DNA from: CAVZAB01 sp963773155
GTDB lineage: Bacteria > Pseudomonadota > Alphaproteobacteria > Rhizobiales > Beijerinckiaceae
Assembly (NCBI GenBank): GCA_963773155.1
Contig: CAVZAB010000016.1
Coordinates: forward strand, 88,968-152,967
DNA length: 64,000 nt
Direction of reading: 5' to 3'
Positions 16,202 through 25,369 of the stretch are shown in pieces. Position numbers and translations under genes: made by a program. The notes under the pieces were generated by a model. That model had not been told where the DNA came from. It saw nothing but the letters and a program-made list of their open reading frames with translations, and searched no databases. Positions within the stretch are counted from its first letter, which is position 1. Each line of letters begins with the position of its first letter.

Positions 16202-18664
16202 TCAGACCTGGGCAGCGGGTGTTGGTGGCGCCGCCTGCCGCAAGTCGGCGTGAAAGCGCCAGAATTCGGCGGCTCGCTCGAGCCCTTTGGCGGCGAAAAA
16301 GGCACCGGCAAAACGGCTGGGGCCGGCGATCGCCAGCGCCTTGTCGATCAGGGCCTGGTCGGTCGGGCTCGCGGCCGCGACCAGGGCGAGGGCAACCGGT
16401 CCGAGGCCCAATTCGAACAGGCGGTTGCCGAGCCGGCTTTGCAGGTAATAGTCGCGCTTGGGTCGGGCCTGCGAAATGATCGAGAGTTGCGCCTCGTTCA
16501 GTCCGAAATTGCGGTAGAGGCGTGTCTGCTCGGGTTCGCAGGCGCGCGGATTGGGAAGAAAGATCCGGGTCGGGCAACTTTCAATTATGGTCGCCGCAAT
16601 TTTCGATTCGGCTATGTCGGCGAGCGACTGGGTGGCAAAGACCACGGCAACATTGCGCTTGCGCAGCGTCTTCAGCCATTCGCGGATTCGCTGCGCGAAC
16701 AAGGGATCGTCGAGAAAAAGCCAGGCCTCGTCAATGATGAGCAAGGTTGGCCTGCCATCGAATTGTGCTTCCAGCGCATGGAACAGATAGGTGAGAACGG
16801 GCGAGACGACGCCCGGCAGGGCCATCAATTCCTCCATCTCGAAAGTCACCGCGTCGGCCTGCGGCAGCCGGTCCCCCTCGCCGTCGAGAAACCGCCCGTA
16901 CGGCCCTTCGAGCGTATAGGCCGCGAGTGGCCGCCGCAGGCTATCGGTCGCAAGAAGCGCGACAAGGCCGGTAAGCGTTCGCTCGCTGGCCGATGCCGAG
17001 GCCAGGCTCGCCAGCGTCGACCAGACGGCTTCCTTGGTTTCGGGCGTGACCGCAACGCCCTCGTGTTCGAGAATGCCGCATAGCCAGTCGAGTGCCCAAA
17101 GCCGATCGGCGTCCCCGTCGATGGCGCGCAGAGGCTGGAAGGCCGGCGCACCCGGCTCGCCAAGGCCACACCAGGCGCCATTCTGCGCCAGCGTCACCGC
17201 GCGCGCCGAGCGGCCTCTGTCAAAGATCACCACCCGGCTGCCGGGATAGCGGCGAAACTGGAGTGCGAGCAGCGCAAGCAGCACCGATTTGCCCGCGCCC
17301 GTTGGGCCAACCACAAAACTATGGCCAACATCGCCGACATGCAGATTCAACCGGAACGGGGTGGCGCCCTTGGTCCGGGCAATCAGCAACGGCGGCCCGT
17401 CGAGATGATCGTTGCGGCGTGCCCCGGCCCACAGCGCCGACATGGGACACAAATGGACGAGATTGAGCGTGTGAACCACTGGCTGACGCAAATTCGCATA
17501 GACATGACCGGGCAGGCTGCCGAGCCAGGCCTCGACGGCGTTCAATGTTTCGCCAATCGTCGCAAAGCCGCGCGCATTGATGCAGCGCTCGACCAGCCGG
17601 ATTTTTTCCTCGGCGCTCTGCGGCACCTCGTCGAACACGCAGAGCGTGGTTGTGACATAGCCGAACGCAACCAGATCCTCGCCGAGTTCCTGCAGGGCTT
17701 CGTCGGCATCGGCGGCCTTGGCGCTCGCATCGGGATCGGTGAGGACAGCCGCCTCGCCGAACAGGATCTCCTTGACGAGAGCCGCCAGCGACTTCCGCTT
17801 GGCAAACCATTGCCGACGGTGGCGGGTGATCAGCGCCGCAGCATCGACGCGATCGAGCGCGATGAACCGCGTTACCCAGCGATAGGCGATGTCGAGCCGA
17901 TTCAGATCGTCGAGCATGCCGGGCACGCTGACCGGCGGAAAGCCCAGCACGGTCAGATTACGCAAATGCTTTTTGCCGAGCCGCGGCGCCAGACCGCCGC
18001 TCATGGGTTCGTCGCAGATCAGCGCGTCAATATAGGCAGGTATAGCCGGCAACGCGATCGGATGCCGCCTGGTCGAAACGCAGCCATGCAAGTAGGTCAG
18101 CGTCTCGGCATCCGACAACGGCTCGAGCTGCGGCAGAGCGCCGGCCAGAAGGTCGATGGCGCGATCGGTCCGCCGGCAGAAATCGACGAGAAGATCGCCC
18201 GCCTGCTGCCCGGCGGCCGCTTCGCCGTACGCCCGCGACCGGCCGAAGAAGAGCCGCTCCATTGCCGATTGACTCTGCGAGGGCGGCAGCCAGACAAGGG
18301 TCAGGTGGAACTGGCTTTCGAAATGCGCCCCCGCCTCCTCGAAGGCGATCCGCCTTTCTTCGTCGATGAGAAAGCAAACCGGATCGGGAAAGGTGGAACG
18401 AGGATAATCGGCGGCAGGCAGGCGTTCGGCCTCGAAGAACAAGGCCCAACCGGAGCCGAAGCGCTTCAGCGCATTGTTGATCCGAGCCGCGACGCTAACC
18501 AGTTCGGCCTGGGTCGCGCTGTCGAGATCGGGGCCGCGAAAGCGCAGGCTGCGCTGCAGCGATCCATCCTTGTTGAGGACGATCCCGGGAGCGACCAGAC
18601 AGGCCCAGGGCAGATAATCGGCAAGCCGGTCGGGCCGCACCCGGAATTCGGCAAGGTTCAACAT
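16202..18664 (-). CDS. trbE: Conjugation ATPase TrbE (VirB4-like)
   Basis: An 820-residue cytoplasmic/peripheral ATPase energising pilus assembly and transfer. Walker A is GPTGAGKSVLLALL. Walker B is LLIIDEAWLFLDD, followed by the FATQSLADI motif. The N-terminal VirB4 domain starts MLNLAEFRVRPDRLADYLPW. The ATG at 18664 overlaps the end of trbD by 7 bases; the upstream extension of the open frame is a shadow of trbD and trbC. It is intact and of normal length, so the mating-pair machinery looks coding-competent. Confidence 0.94.
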   Translation of the reverse strand: MLNLAEFRVRPDRLADYLPWACLVAPGIVLNKDGSLQRSLRFRGPDLDSATQAELVSVAARINNALKRFGSGWALFFEAERLPAADYPRSTFPDPVCFLIDEERRIAFEEAGAHFESQFHLTLVWLPPSQSQSAMERLFFGRSRAYGEAAAGQQAGDLLVDFCRRTDRAIDLLAGALPQLEPLSDAETLTYLHGCVSTRRHPIALPAIPAYIDALICDEPMSGGLAPRLGKKHLRNLTVLGFPPVSVPGMLDDLNRLDIAYRWVTRFIALDRVDAAALITRHRRQWFAKRKSLAALVKEILFGEAAVLTDPDASAKAADADEALQELGEDLVAFGYVTTTLCVFDEVPQSAEEKIRLVERCINARGFATIGETLNAVEAWLGSLPGHVYANLRQPVVHTLNLVHLCPMSALWAGARRNDHLDGPPLLIARTKGATPFRLNLHVGDVGHSFVVGPTGAGKSVLLALLALQFRRYPGSRVVIFDRGRSARAVTLAQNGAWCGLGEPGAPAFQPLRAIDGDADRLWALDWLCGILEHEGVAVTPETKEAVWSTLASLASASASERTLTGLVALLATDSLRRPLAAYTLEGPYGRFLDGEGDRLPQADAVTFEMEELMALPGVVSPVLTYLFHALEAQFDGRPTLLIIDEAWLFLDDPLFAQRIREWLKTLRKRNVAVVFATQSLADIAESKIAATIIESCPTRIFLPNPRACEPEQTRLYRNFGLNEAQLSIISQARPKRDYYLQSRLGNRLFELGLGPVALALVAAASPTDQALIDKALAIAGPSRFAGAFFAAKGLERAAEFWRFHADLRQAAPPTPAAQV

Positions 18665-18915
18665 GCGAGCCAGCCACGATGCTTGAGATGACGCCTGGCG
18701 ACTTCGAGAAAGGCCGGATCGCGCTTGGTGAGCCAAACCGCGAGAGCGTGGCCGGCAAGCCAGAAGAGCGCGCCAACCAACCAGATCCGCAGACCAAGAC
18801 CGAGTACCGCGGCGAGCGTACCGATCAGAATGGCGGTGGCGCGCGGGACGCCGGCAATGAGAACCGGTTCGCTGAGCGAGCGATGGATGGGGATTTCGAA
18901 GGCCTGATGCATCAT
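18658..18915 (-). CDS. trbD: Conjugation protein TrbD (VirB3-like)
   Basis: An 85-residue small membrane protein. The N-terminus FEIPIHRSLSEPVLIAGVPR is the classic TrbD/VirB3 opening. Two close hydrophobic segments follow, with a basic C-terminus (RRHLKHRGWLAC). It works with TrbE in pilus assembly. It starts at 18915, with a second ATG adjacent, and overlaps trbC by 4 bases. Confidence 0.92.
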   Translation of the reverse strand: MMHQAFEIPIHRSLSEPVLIAGVPRATAILIGTLAAVLGLGLRIWLVGALFWLAGHALAVWLTKRDPAFLEVARRHLKHRGWLAC

Positions 18916-19268
18916 TCGACCAGCGCTCCCCCGGCAAAAGCAAAGAAGGTCAGGAAGAAGGAAGTGGCGGCAAAAGCGATCGACAGGCCGAAAACGACCT
19001 GGACGAGGCGCCGAAAACCGCCCGACGCATCGCCGAAGGCGAGCGAGAGGCCGGTCACGATGATCGCGATCACCGCCATTATTTTGGCGACCGGACCTTG
19101 AATCGAATCGAGGATTTTCTGCAGCGGCGCCTCCCAGGGCATGCCCGAACCGGCGGCCCGGGCATCCCCGACCAACAGGCCGAGCGCGATTGCCGCGTCC
19201 AGACAAAGTCTTGCGCCGGACGCGGTCAGGCGGGCCAAGCGGCAACGCAGAGTTTGCGCCCCTTTCAT
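18912..19268 (-). CDS. trbC: Conjugative pilin TrbC (VirB2-like)
   Basis: A 118-residue prepilin. A long N-terminal signal ends in GDARAAGSG. The mature segment is MPWEAPLQKILDSIQGPVAK, with two hydrophobic helices (IMAVIAIIVTGLSLAF and VVFGLSIAFAATSFFLTF). This is the TrbC/VirB2 pilin fold. In the RP4 system TrbC is cyclised by the TraF peptidase, and a traF-like gene is present at 31.4 kb. It overlaps trbB by 4 bases. Confidence 0.92.
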   Translation of the reverse strand: MKGAQTLRCRLARLTASGARLCLDAAIALGLLVGDARAAGSGMPWEAPLQKILDSIQGPVAKIMAVIAIIVTGLSLAFGDASGGFRRLVQVVFGLSIAFAATSFFLTFFAFAGGALVE

Positions 19269-20233
19269 CGCGACCCCTCGCCCAAAACCTCGATCCGATA
19301 GTCGCCGGCAAAGTCGAGCCCGCGCACCAGCGCCAGGGTTTCCAGTCGGCGCGCCAATCCCCGGCCAGCAAGGAAGGCGATCAGATCGATCGCCTCGGCT
19401 ATCAGCCGCCTGGGCACGGTTTCGACCGCTTCCTGCACCAGCTGTTCGAGACGCCAGAGCGCGGCGCGCGCCGAATTGGCATGCACGGTCGCAATCCCGC
19501 CGGGATGGCCGGTATTCCAAGCCTTCAGGAGATCGAGCGCCTCGCCGCCGCGGATTTCGCCGATGATGATCCGGTCGGGACGAAGCCGCATGGTTGAGCG
19601 AACCAATTGGGCGAGATTGACGACGCCCGGCTTAGTGCGCAGCGCCAGCATATCGGCAACCCCGCAGCGGAGTTCGCGAATGTCCTCAATGACAACGACC
19701 CGTTGATCGAGCGCGCCGATCTCCGCAATCAGCGCATTGGCAAGCGTGGTCTTGCCCGAACCAGTGCCGCCGCAGATCAGAATATTGCGGGCCTGGGCGA
19801 CTGCCGCCCCGAGATAGGCCTTCTGCGCAACAGTCATCGTCCCGTCGGCGACATAATGATCGAGCCTGATCAACCGGCCGACCGGCTTGCGGATCGCAAA
19901 GCATGGCGCCAGGACCACCGGCGGAAGCAGACCTTCGAAGCGTTCGCCGCTTTCCGGCAGTTCCGCCGAGACAATCGGAGAGGCGGCGGAGGCCTCGACC
20001 CGGACATGGCTGGCAACGAGCCTGATGATCCGTTCCGCCTCGTGCGGCGTCAGCGACAGACCGGTCGCCATGCGGCCGGAGCGGCGCCGTTCCACCCACA
20101 GCCTGCCATCGGCATTGACGCAGATGTCGACGACGTCGCGGTCCTGCAACGCCTGGGCAATTGCCGGGCCGAGGGCACTGAGCAGCATTGAGCGGCGCCG
20201 CAGCCGGGTTTCGGCAGAGGTCATTTCGGACAT
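19265..20233 (-). CDS. trbB: Conjugation ATPase TrbB (VirB11-like)
   Basis: A 322-residue hexameric traffic ATPase. Walker A GGTGSGKT is at residues 155-162. The Asp box is VVVIEDIRELRC, Walker B is PDRIIIGEIRGGEALDLL, and the His box is GHPGGIATVHANSA. The start at 20233 has GGGAG 6 bases upstream; a second ATG at 20224 would give an ATGA overlap with the preceding RHH gene and cannot be excluded. It is the first structural gene of the trb operon. Confidence 0.95.
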   Translation of the reverse strand: MSEMTSAETRLRRRSMLLSALGPAIAQALQDRDVVDICVNADGRLWVERRRSGRMATGLSLTPHEAERIIRLVASHVRVEASAASPIVSAELPESGERFEGLLPPVVLAPCFAIRKPVGRLIRLDHYVADGTMTVAQKAYLGAAVAQARNILICGGTGSGKTTLANALIAEIGALDQRVVVIEDIRELRCGVADMLALRTKPGVVNLAQLVRSTMRLRPDRIIIGEIRGGEALDLLKAWNTGHPGGIATVHANSARAALWRLEQLVQEAVETVPRRLIAEAIDLIAFLAGRGLARRLETLALVRGLDFAGDYRIEVLGEGSR

Positions 20234-20751
20234 GTCGGACTCCCACTCGCCGCCGTCTGGCCGCCACCCGCCAAATCCGCTTGCGGGACCGGCGGCTTTA
20301 AAATGTCGTCGGCATAGAGATCGCCGGTTGCCGCGGCATGCTGCGCGTGGGCGTGCCGCACCTGGCGCGCAAGATTGCCGCCGCCGCCGAGATGCCGGCC
20401 GACCTGGGCGACGAAAACCTCGAACCTCGCCCGACCGAGGGCGCGCGCCGCCTCCTGATCGGCGGCCGGCAAGGGTGGCGTAATGGTTAGATAATAGCGA
20501 ACGAACAAAGCGATCGTCTCAAGCACGATCTCGCTGTCCCGGCCGAGCCGTTGCAGCTGCCGGCTAATCTGGTCGAGCCGCCGCAGAAGGGCAGAATCGC
20601 CGTCATGCGCGCGCTCCGCGAGGAAATGCGCCAGCGCCGACTCGACAATGTCGGACTTCTTCGCACCCGGTTCGGCGGAAACCTCGTCGAGCCTCCGGAC
20701 GATGTCCGGCGACAACAGGAAACTGACACGTGTCTTCATCGCTTGTCTCAC
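20221..20751 (-). CDS. Ribbon-helix-helix (CopG-type) protein of the conjugation operon
   Basis: About 176 residues. The N-terminal ribbon-helix-helix module reads KTRVSFLLSPDIVRRLDEVS and GAKKSDIVESALAHFLAER, a DNA-binding fold. A helical stretch (LLRRLDQISRQLQRL) and an unassigned Ala/Gly-rich tail follow. CopG-type proteins regularly stand between traG and trbB in alphaproteobacterial trb loci, probably as regulators. The GTG at 20751 overlaps the traG stop as GTGA; the ATG at 20739 is an alternative start. Confidence 0.85.
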   Translation of the reverse strand: MRQAMKTRVSFLLSPDIVRRLDEVSAEPGAKKSDIVESALAHFLAERAHDGDSALLRRLDQISRQLQRLGRDSEIVLETIALFVRYYLTITPPLPAADQEAARALGRARFEVFVAQVGRHLGGGGNLARQVRHAHAQHAAATGDLYADDILKPPVPQADLAGGGQTAASGSPTCPK

Positions 20752-22712
20752 AAAGCCAGCGGATGGGGATCGTCGTAATTGGCTGCCGCTGGACGATCGT
20801 GCCGTCGCGGTTCGACGACGAGCGATTCGCTCAGCAGCGGTTCAACGAGCTCGCCCGGTTCGATCGTGGCGAGATCGAATTCGGCAGCCCCTGAGCCTTC
20901 GGGCCCGGGATCGAGATCGAAAGCCCGGGCTTGCAGTTGTGGATGCGGCTCGGCGCAATGCCCCTGCCAATCGCAGCCATCGGCGGACGGGCTTGGCGCC
21001 TCAGTTTCGGGCGCCGGCAGCAGGCGCTCGGCGAAATTCGCATCGGCATAATGGCGCAATTTCAGCGCCCGGATCGGCGAAAGGCCCGAAGCAAGCACGA
21101 TCGCCTCACCCGGCGGCAGTTGCATCACCTCGCCCGCCGTCAGTAACGGGCGGGCAGTCTCGTGGCGGGCGGTGCTCATGTGGGTGAGCCAGGGCAGCGT
21201 TCGCCGGCCGGAGAAATTTTCGACGCGCCGCTGTTCGGTCGCGGTTCCGAGCGCCTCGGAGATCCGCCGTGCGGTGCGCTCGTCATTGGCAGCGAAGGTG
21301 ACGCGAATATGGCAATTGTCGAGTATCGCGCTGTTCTCGCCGTAGTGCCTTGCGATCTGGTTCAGTGATTGGGCAATAAGAAAGCTGCGGATGCCGTAGC
21401 CGGCCATGAAGGCGAGACTCGTCTCGAAGAAATCGAGCCGGCCGAGTGCCGGAAATTCGTCGAGCATCAAAAGCAGTTTGCGCCGCTTCAGCCTGCCGCC
21501 GACGAACTCGAGCTCTTCGGTTAGCCGCCTTCCGATCTGGTTCAGGATCAGCCGGATCAAGGGCTTGGTCCGCGACAGGTCGGACGGCGGCACGACCAGA
21601 TAGAGCGAGACCGGGCACGCAGCACAGACCAGCTCGGCGATCCGGAAATCGCAGGCCTCGGTCGCCCGCGCCACCAGCGGGTCGCGGTAGAGGCTGAGAA
21701 AACTGACCGCTGTCGACAAGACGCCGGAACGCTCGTTCTCGGATTTGTTCAGGAGTTCCCGCGCGGTCGCGGCGACGACGGGATGGACTTGCGGCCTCGC
21801 CTGGCTGCCGAGATGGTTGGTCGCCATCATCATGGTCAGGGTGCGCTCGAACGAGCGGGCCGGATCGGCGAGCAGGGCCGCCGCCCGGGTCAGCGTCTTG
21901 TCCTTTTCGGCATAGAGTATGTGCAGGATCAACCCGACCAGAAGGGCGTGGCTGGTCTTGTCCCAATGATTGCGCCGCTCGAGCCCGCCTTCCGGATCGA
22001 CCAGCATGTCGGCGACGTTCTGGGCGTCGCGCACTTCGCAAGCGCCCTTGCGGATTTCGAGGAGTGGATTGTAGCGGGCGCTGGCCGGGCTGGTCGGATC
22101 GAAACGGATGACGCTCGAAAACCGCATCCGCCAGCCGGCGCTGAGCCGCCAGTTTTCGCCCTTCACATCGTGAATCACCGCCGAACCGGTCCAGGACAGG
22201 AGGGTCGGCAGGACCAGGCCGATGCCCTTGCCCGACCGCGTCGGGGCAAAGCACAAAACATGCTCGGGGCCTTCGTGCCGAAGATAAAGGCGGCGCTTGA
22301 AGACCGGGCCAGGCCGCACGAAGGTGCCGAGAAACACGCCCCGCGCGCCAAACAAGCCGGCCGCCTTGATTTCGCGATAGGAGGCCCAGCGCGCCGAGCC
22401 GAATGTGGTCGCTAGCCCGCTGCCCGCTTTCGGCCGGGCCGCAAAGACCATCGCCAGCAGCGCGCCGAGATGGCCGAGGGCGGCGATCAGGCCAGCCTTG
22501 GCCAAGGCCGCTTGCGGCAGGTTGGAAAGGTGAAGCCACCAGTCGAGGAACCGCCACGGCGGATATAGGCCCTCGCCCATGACGACAAACCACGGTAGGC
22601 CAAGTCGCGGATCATCGCCGAGAGCGCCGGCGCAGACTTGCGTTGCAAGAGCGAGCGACCCGAAGGCGAGAGCGCCGGCGGCGCCAAAGCCGAAAATCCG
22701 TTCGTGCTGCAT
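20748..22712 (-). CDS. traG: Conjugal transfer coupling protein TraG (VirD4-like)
   Basis: About 654 residues. N-terminal membrane helices are followed by FGSARWASYREIKAAGLFG, Walker A in APTRSGKGIGLVLPTLL, the Walker B region KLLLMLDEFPALGRLDFFE, and FLIAQSLNQI. This is the VirD4/TraG coupling ATPase that brings the relaxase-DNA complex to the secretion channel. The ATG at 22712 was preferred to a TTG at 22745. Its natural partner, the relaxase, lies about 7 kb away at 29.7-31.4 kb rather than next door. Confidence 0.94.
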   Translation of the reverse strand: MQHERIFGFGAAGALAFGSLALATQVCAGALGDDPRLGLPWFVVMGEGLYPPWRFLDWWLHLSNLPQAALAKAGLIAALGHLGALLAMVFAARPKAGSGLATTFGSARWASYREIKAAGLFGARGVFLGTFVRPGPVFKRRLYLRHEGPEHVLCFAPTRSGKGIGLVLPTLLSWTGSAVIHDVKGENWRLSAGWRMRFSSVIRFDPTSPASARYNPLLEIRKGACEVRDAQNVADMLVDPEGGLERRNHWDKTSHALLVGLILHILYAEKDKTLTRAAALLADPARSFERTLTMMMATNHLGSQARPQVHPVVAATARELLNKSENERSGVLSTAVSFLSLYRDPLVARATEACDFRIAELVCAACPVSLYLVVPPSDLSRTKPLIRLILNQIGRRLTEELEFVGGRLKRRKLLLMLDEFPALGRLDFFETSLAFMAGYGIRSFLIAQSLNQIARHYGENSAILDNCHIRVTFAANDERTARRISEALGTATEQRRVENFSGRRTLPWLTHMSTARHETARPLLTAGEVMQLPPGEAIVLASGLSPIRALKLRHYADANFAERLLPAPETEAPSPSADGCDWQGHCAEPHPQLQARAFDLDPGPEGSGAAEFDLATIEPGELVEPLLSESLVVEPRRHDRPAAANYDDPHPLAL

Positions 22713-22928
22713 TGCTGCGACCGCCTCCGTCTCACTGGCGGTCAATCAGAAAGACCTTGGCGCAGCAAAGATCAACAAATCGGCGAAGGAGCGCGAAGTC
22801 GGCGCCGCCAACCGCGTCCAAGCGAAGCCGCAAGGGGCAGGCCAGGGCAAAACGCAGCGCGTGTGCGCCATCCAGTCACGATTGTGTGAAGGCTTGGCTG
22901 GGGCTGGCGCCAGCTGCGGCGCTTGCGC

Positions 22929-24983
22929 CTAGCGCCACATGCCGCGCAACCGGGCGCCGACATCGATTGTCCGTGCCTGTCCCGTCGGCGCCGGACCGGC
23001 GCTGGCGGGCAGCCGCGGGAAACTCAATCGCTGAAAGTGCGGCAGCAGCGAATCGGGAATGAAGCGGGTGCGCGATGCATACATGTGCCGGTCACCTCGG
23101 CGGGCCTGCTGATGCACATAAAAACGCAGCGGTACGACGAGGTGAAGCTCGTCCTTGGCCCGTGTCATCGCGACATACAGCAGGCGCCGCTCCTCCTCGA
23201 TCTCGGCGCTCGTCCCCGTCGCCATATCGGAAGGCACGCATCCGTCGACGGCATTCAGCAGAAACACCGAGGACCATTCCTGGCCCTTGGCCGAATGGAT
23301 GGTGGAAAGCACCAAGTAATCCTCGTCAAGCAAGGGTACGCCGGCAAGGTCGCTGGTAGCACTTGGCGGATCGAGGGTCATATCGGTCAAGAAGCGCTCT
23401 CGCGAGGCGAAACCGGCAGCGATCGATTCGAGTTGGAGCAGGTCGGCCTGGCGGGTCCTGGCGTCATCGTAGAGACGCTCGAGATGCGGCTCATACCACA
23501 AGCGGATGGCTTCGAGATCGCCGGGCCAGGGCAATTCGTCGCGGGCGAGCCTTTGGACGAGTTCGGCAAATCCCAGCCAGTCGCTGGCACTGCCCGTTGG
23601 TCGCATGTCAACCAGCTTTTCGGCCGGATGGCTGGCGCCCTCGCACTGCTGCAGAATCCGGCCGGCGATGACCGGACCGATGCCCGGCAGAATCTGCAAG
23701 ACGCGAAAGCCGCTCACCCGGTCCTTCGGATTCTCGCTCCAACGCAGCACGCTCAATAGGTCCTTCACATGGGCCGCCTCGAGGAATTTGAGACCGCCGA
23801 ATTTTACAAAGGGAATGTTGCGCCGGGTCAGTTCGATTTCGAGGGGACCGCTGTGATGCGCGGTACGAAACAGCACGGCCTGCGCCTTGAGGGCAACACC
23901 GGCCTCACGCGTCGCCAAGATAGTCTCGACAATATAGTGCACTTGGCCGGTTTCGTCGGCGACCGTGACCAGGCTTGGTTTTTCTCCACCATCGCGGTCG
24001 CTGAACAGGTTCTTGGCATAGCGCTCGCTGGACAGGCCGATGACGGCATTCGAGGCTGCCAGGATGGGTTGGGTTGAACGGTAATTGCGGGCCAAAGTGA
24101 CGATGGCAGCGGCCGGCACAAAGGTCTGTGGAAAATCCAGAATATTGCGCACTTCCGCCGCCCGGAAGGAATAGATCGATTGCGCATCATCGCCGACGAC
24201 GGTGAGACCGGCGCCCTGCGGTTTCAGCCGGTAAAGGATCTCGGCCTGAAGGCGATTGGTGTCCTGATATTCGTCGACGAGAATATGGTCAAAGCGCGCG
24301 CCAACTTCGGCGGCGATGGCCGTCTCGCCCATCATTTCAGCCCAATAGAGCAGCAGATCGTCGTAATCGAGAACGTTCTGACGCTGCTTCGTTTCGACAT
24401 AGGCCTCGAACAAAAGTCCAAGCTCTGCTTGCCAATCGGCGCACCAGGGAAACGCGCTGGCCAGACTTTCCTTGAGCGGGATACGCGCATTGACGGTACG
24501 CGAATAGATCGCCAGGCAGGTTGCCTTCAGGGGAAAGCGTCTGGCCTTGTCGCTGAGGCCGAGATCGTGCCGCACAAGATTGATCAAATCGGCGGAATCC
24601 TCGCGATCGTGAATCGTGAAACCTGGCGACAGCCCAATCCGCTCGGCATAGGCGCGCAGCAAGCGGGCACCGATCGCATGGAAGGTGCCGGACCAGTTGA
24701 TGGGCGCGTGGCGGGCCGGGTGTTCGGCCGGCAGCGCCGTTTGGATGATGCGCTGGACGCGCCGGGTCATTTCGCTTGCCGCGCGCCGCGAGAAAGTCAT
24801 CAACAGGAGCCGCCCGGGATCAGCGCCATGCACGAGCAGGTGTGCGACTCGATGGGCGAGCGTCTTGGTCTTGCCCGATCCGGCTCCGGCTATAATCAGC
24901 AAGGGTCCGGCGCCCTGACCGACGCCATGTTCGACCGCTTGCCGCTGTTCGGTGTTGAGTTCGGCAAGATAGGAGGCAGGCAT
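22929..24983 (-). CDS. UvrD/PcrA-like superfamily 1 ATP-dependent DNA helicase
   Basis: 684 residues. The SF1A motifs are in order: the Q motif LNTEQRQAVEHG, motif I IAGAGSGKTKT (about residues 31-41), motif Ia LLMTFSRRAASEM, motif II ILVDEYQDTN, motif III VVGDDAQSIYSFRAA, motif IV LARNYRSTQ, motif V STIHSAKGQEW and motif VI LLYVAMTRAKDEL. It should unwind DNA 3'-5' in repair or replication. It lies between traG and cargo genes and is transcribed in the same direction. It may be chromosomal rather than part of the transfer system. Confidence 0.92.
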   Translation of the reverse strand: MPASYLAELNTEQRQAVEHGVGQGAGPLLIIAGAGSGKTKTLAHRVAHLLVHGADPGRLLLMTFSRRAASEMTRRVQRIIQTALPAEHPARHAPINWSGTFHAIGARLLRAYAERIGLSPGFTIHDREDSADLINLVRHDLGLSDKARRFPLKATCLAIYSRTVNARIPLKESLASAFPWCADWQAELGLLFEAYVETKQRQNVLDYDDLLLYWAEMMGETAIAAEVGARFDHILVDEYQDTNRLQAEILYRLKPQGAGLTVVGDDAQSIYSFRAAEVRNILDFPQTFVPAAAIVTLARNYRSTQPILAASNAVIGLSSERYAKNLFSDRDGGEKPSLVTVADETGQVHYIVETILATREAGVALKAQAVLFRTAHHSGPLEIELTRRNIPFVKFGGLKFLEAAHVKDLLSVLRWSENPKDRVSGFRVLQILPGIGPVIAGRILQQCEGASHPAEKLVDMRPTGSASDWLGFAELVQRLARDELPWPGDLEAIRLWYEPHLERLYDDARTRQADLLQLESIAAGFASRERFLTDMTLDPPSATSDLAGVPLLDEDYLVLSTIHSAKGQEWSSVFLLNAVDGCVPSDMATGTSAEIEEERRLLYVAMTRAKDELHLVVPLRFYVHQQARRGDRHMYASRTRFIPDSLLPHFQRLSFPRLPASAGPAPTGQARTIDVGARLRGMWR

Positions 24984-25369
24984 GGCGACTCAGGGGAGGG
25001 TTGCGGCAAGCCACAGAATCATGTTGCCGTTTTGTTCGCAAGCCGCGGTTTGGCCAGAGGTTGGCCGCGGCGCCTGCCCCAGGCCGCAAGCGGCAAAGGG
25101 CGCTATGCAGATGCGTTGCACTGCCCTTGCATAACATGCAGATCTTGGGTCAGATTGCTCAGCGCTGGGGCAGATAAAGCCTTGGGCCAAAGGGCCTGCA
25201 ACGGCCACGAGCCAGGTCGGTACGCGTACATCCGGCGTTACCAAAACAAGGTCGTGACCGCTATCGGCGGAAACCCATAGGCATCAACGCCGCCTCCCCT
25301 ATATGCACATTAAATCGGCGGGACGCAAGGTCCAAGCTGATAAAGGCTTTAAATTCCAATAGGCCATTC
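24984..25369 (-). other. Non-coding stretch upstream of the helicase gene
   Basis: 386 bp between the helicase and the EamA transporter genes. Short open frames on both strands lack ribosome sites and family-like sequence. It should contain the helicase promoter on the minus strand. No clear repeat or terminator was seen. Confidence 0.5.

Noticed and set aside
17321..18691. 456-codon plus-strand open frame across trbE
   Set aside because: Antisense to the TrbE ATPase with complete Walker motifs; no ribosome site or domain.
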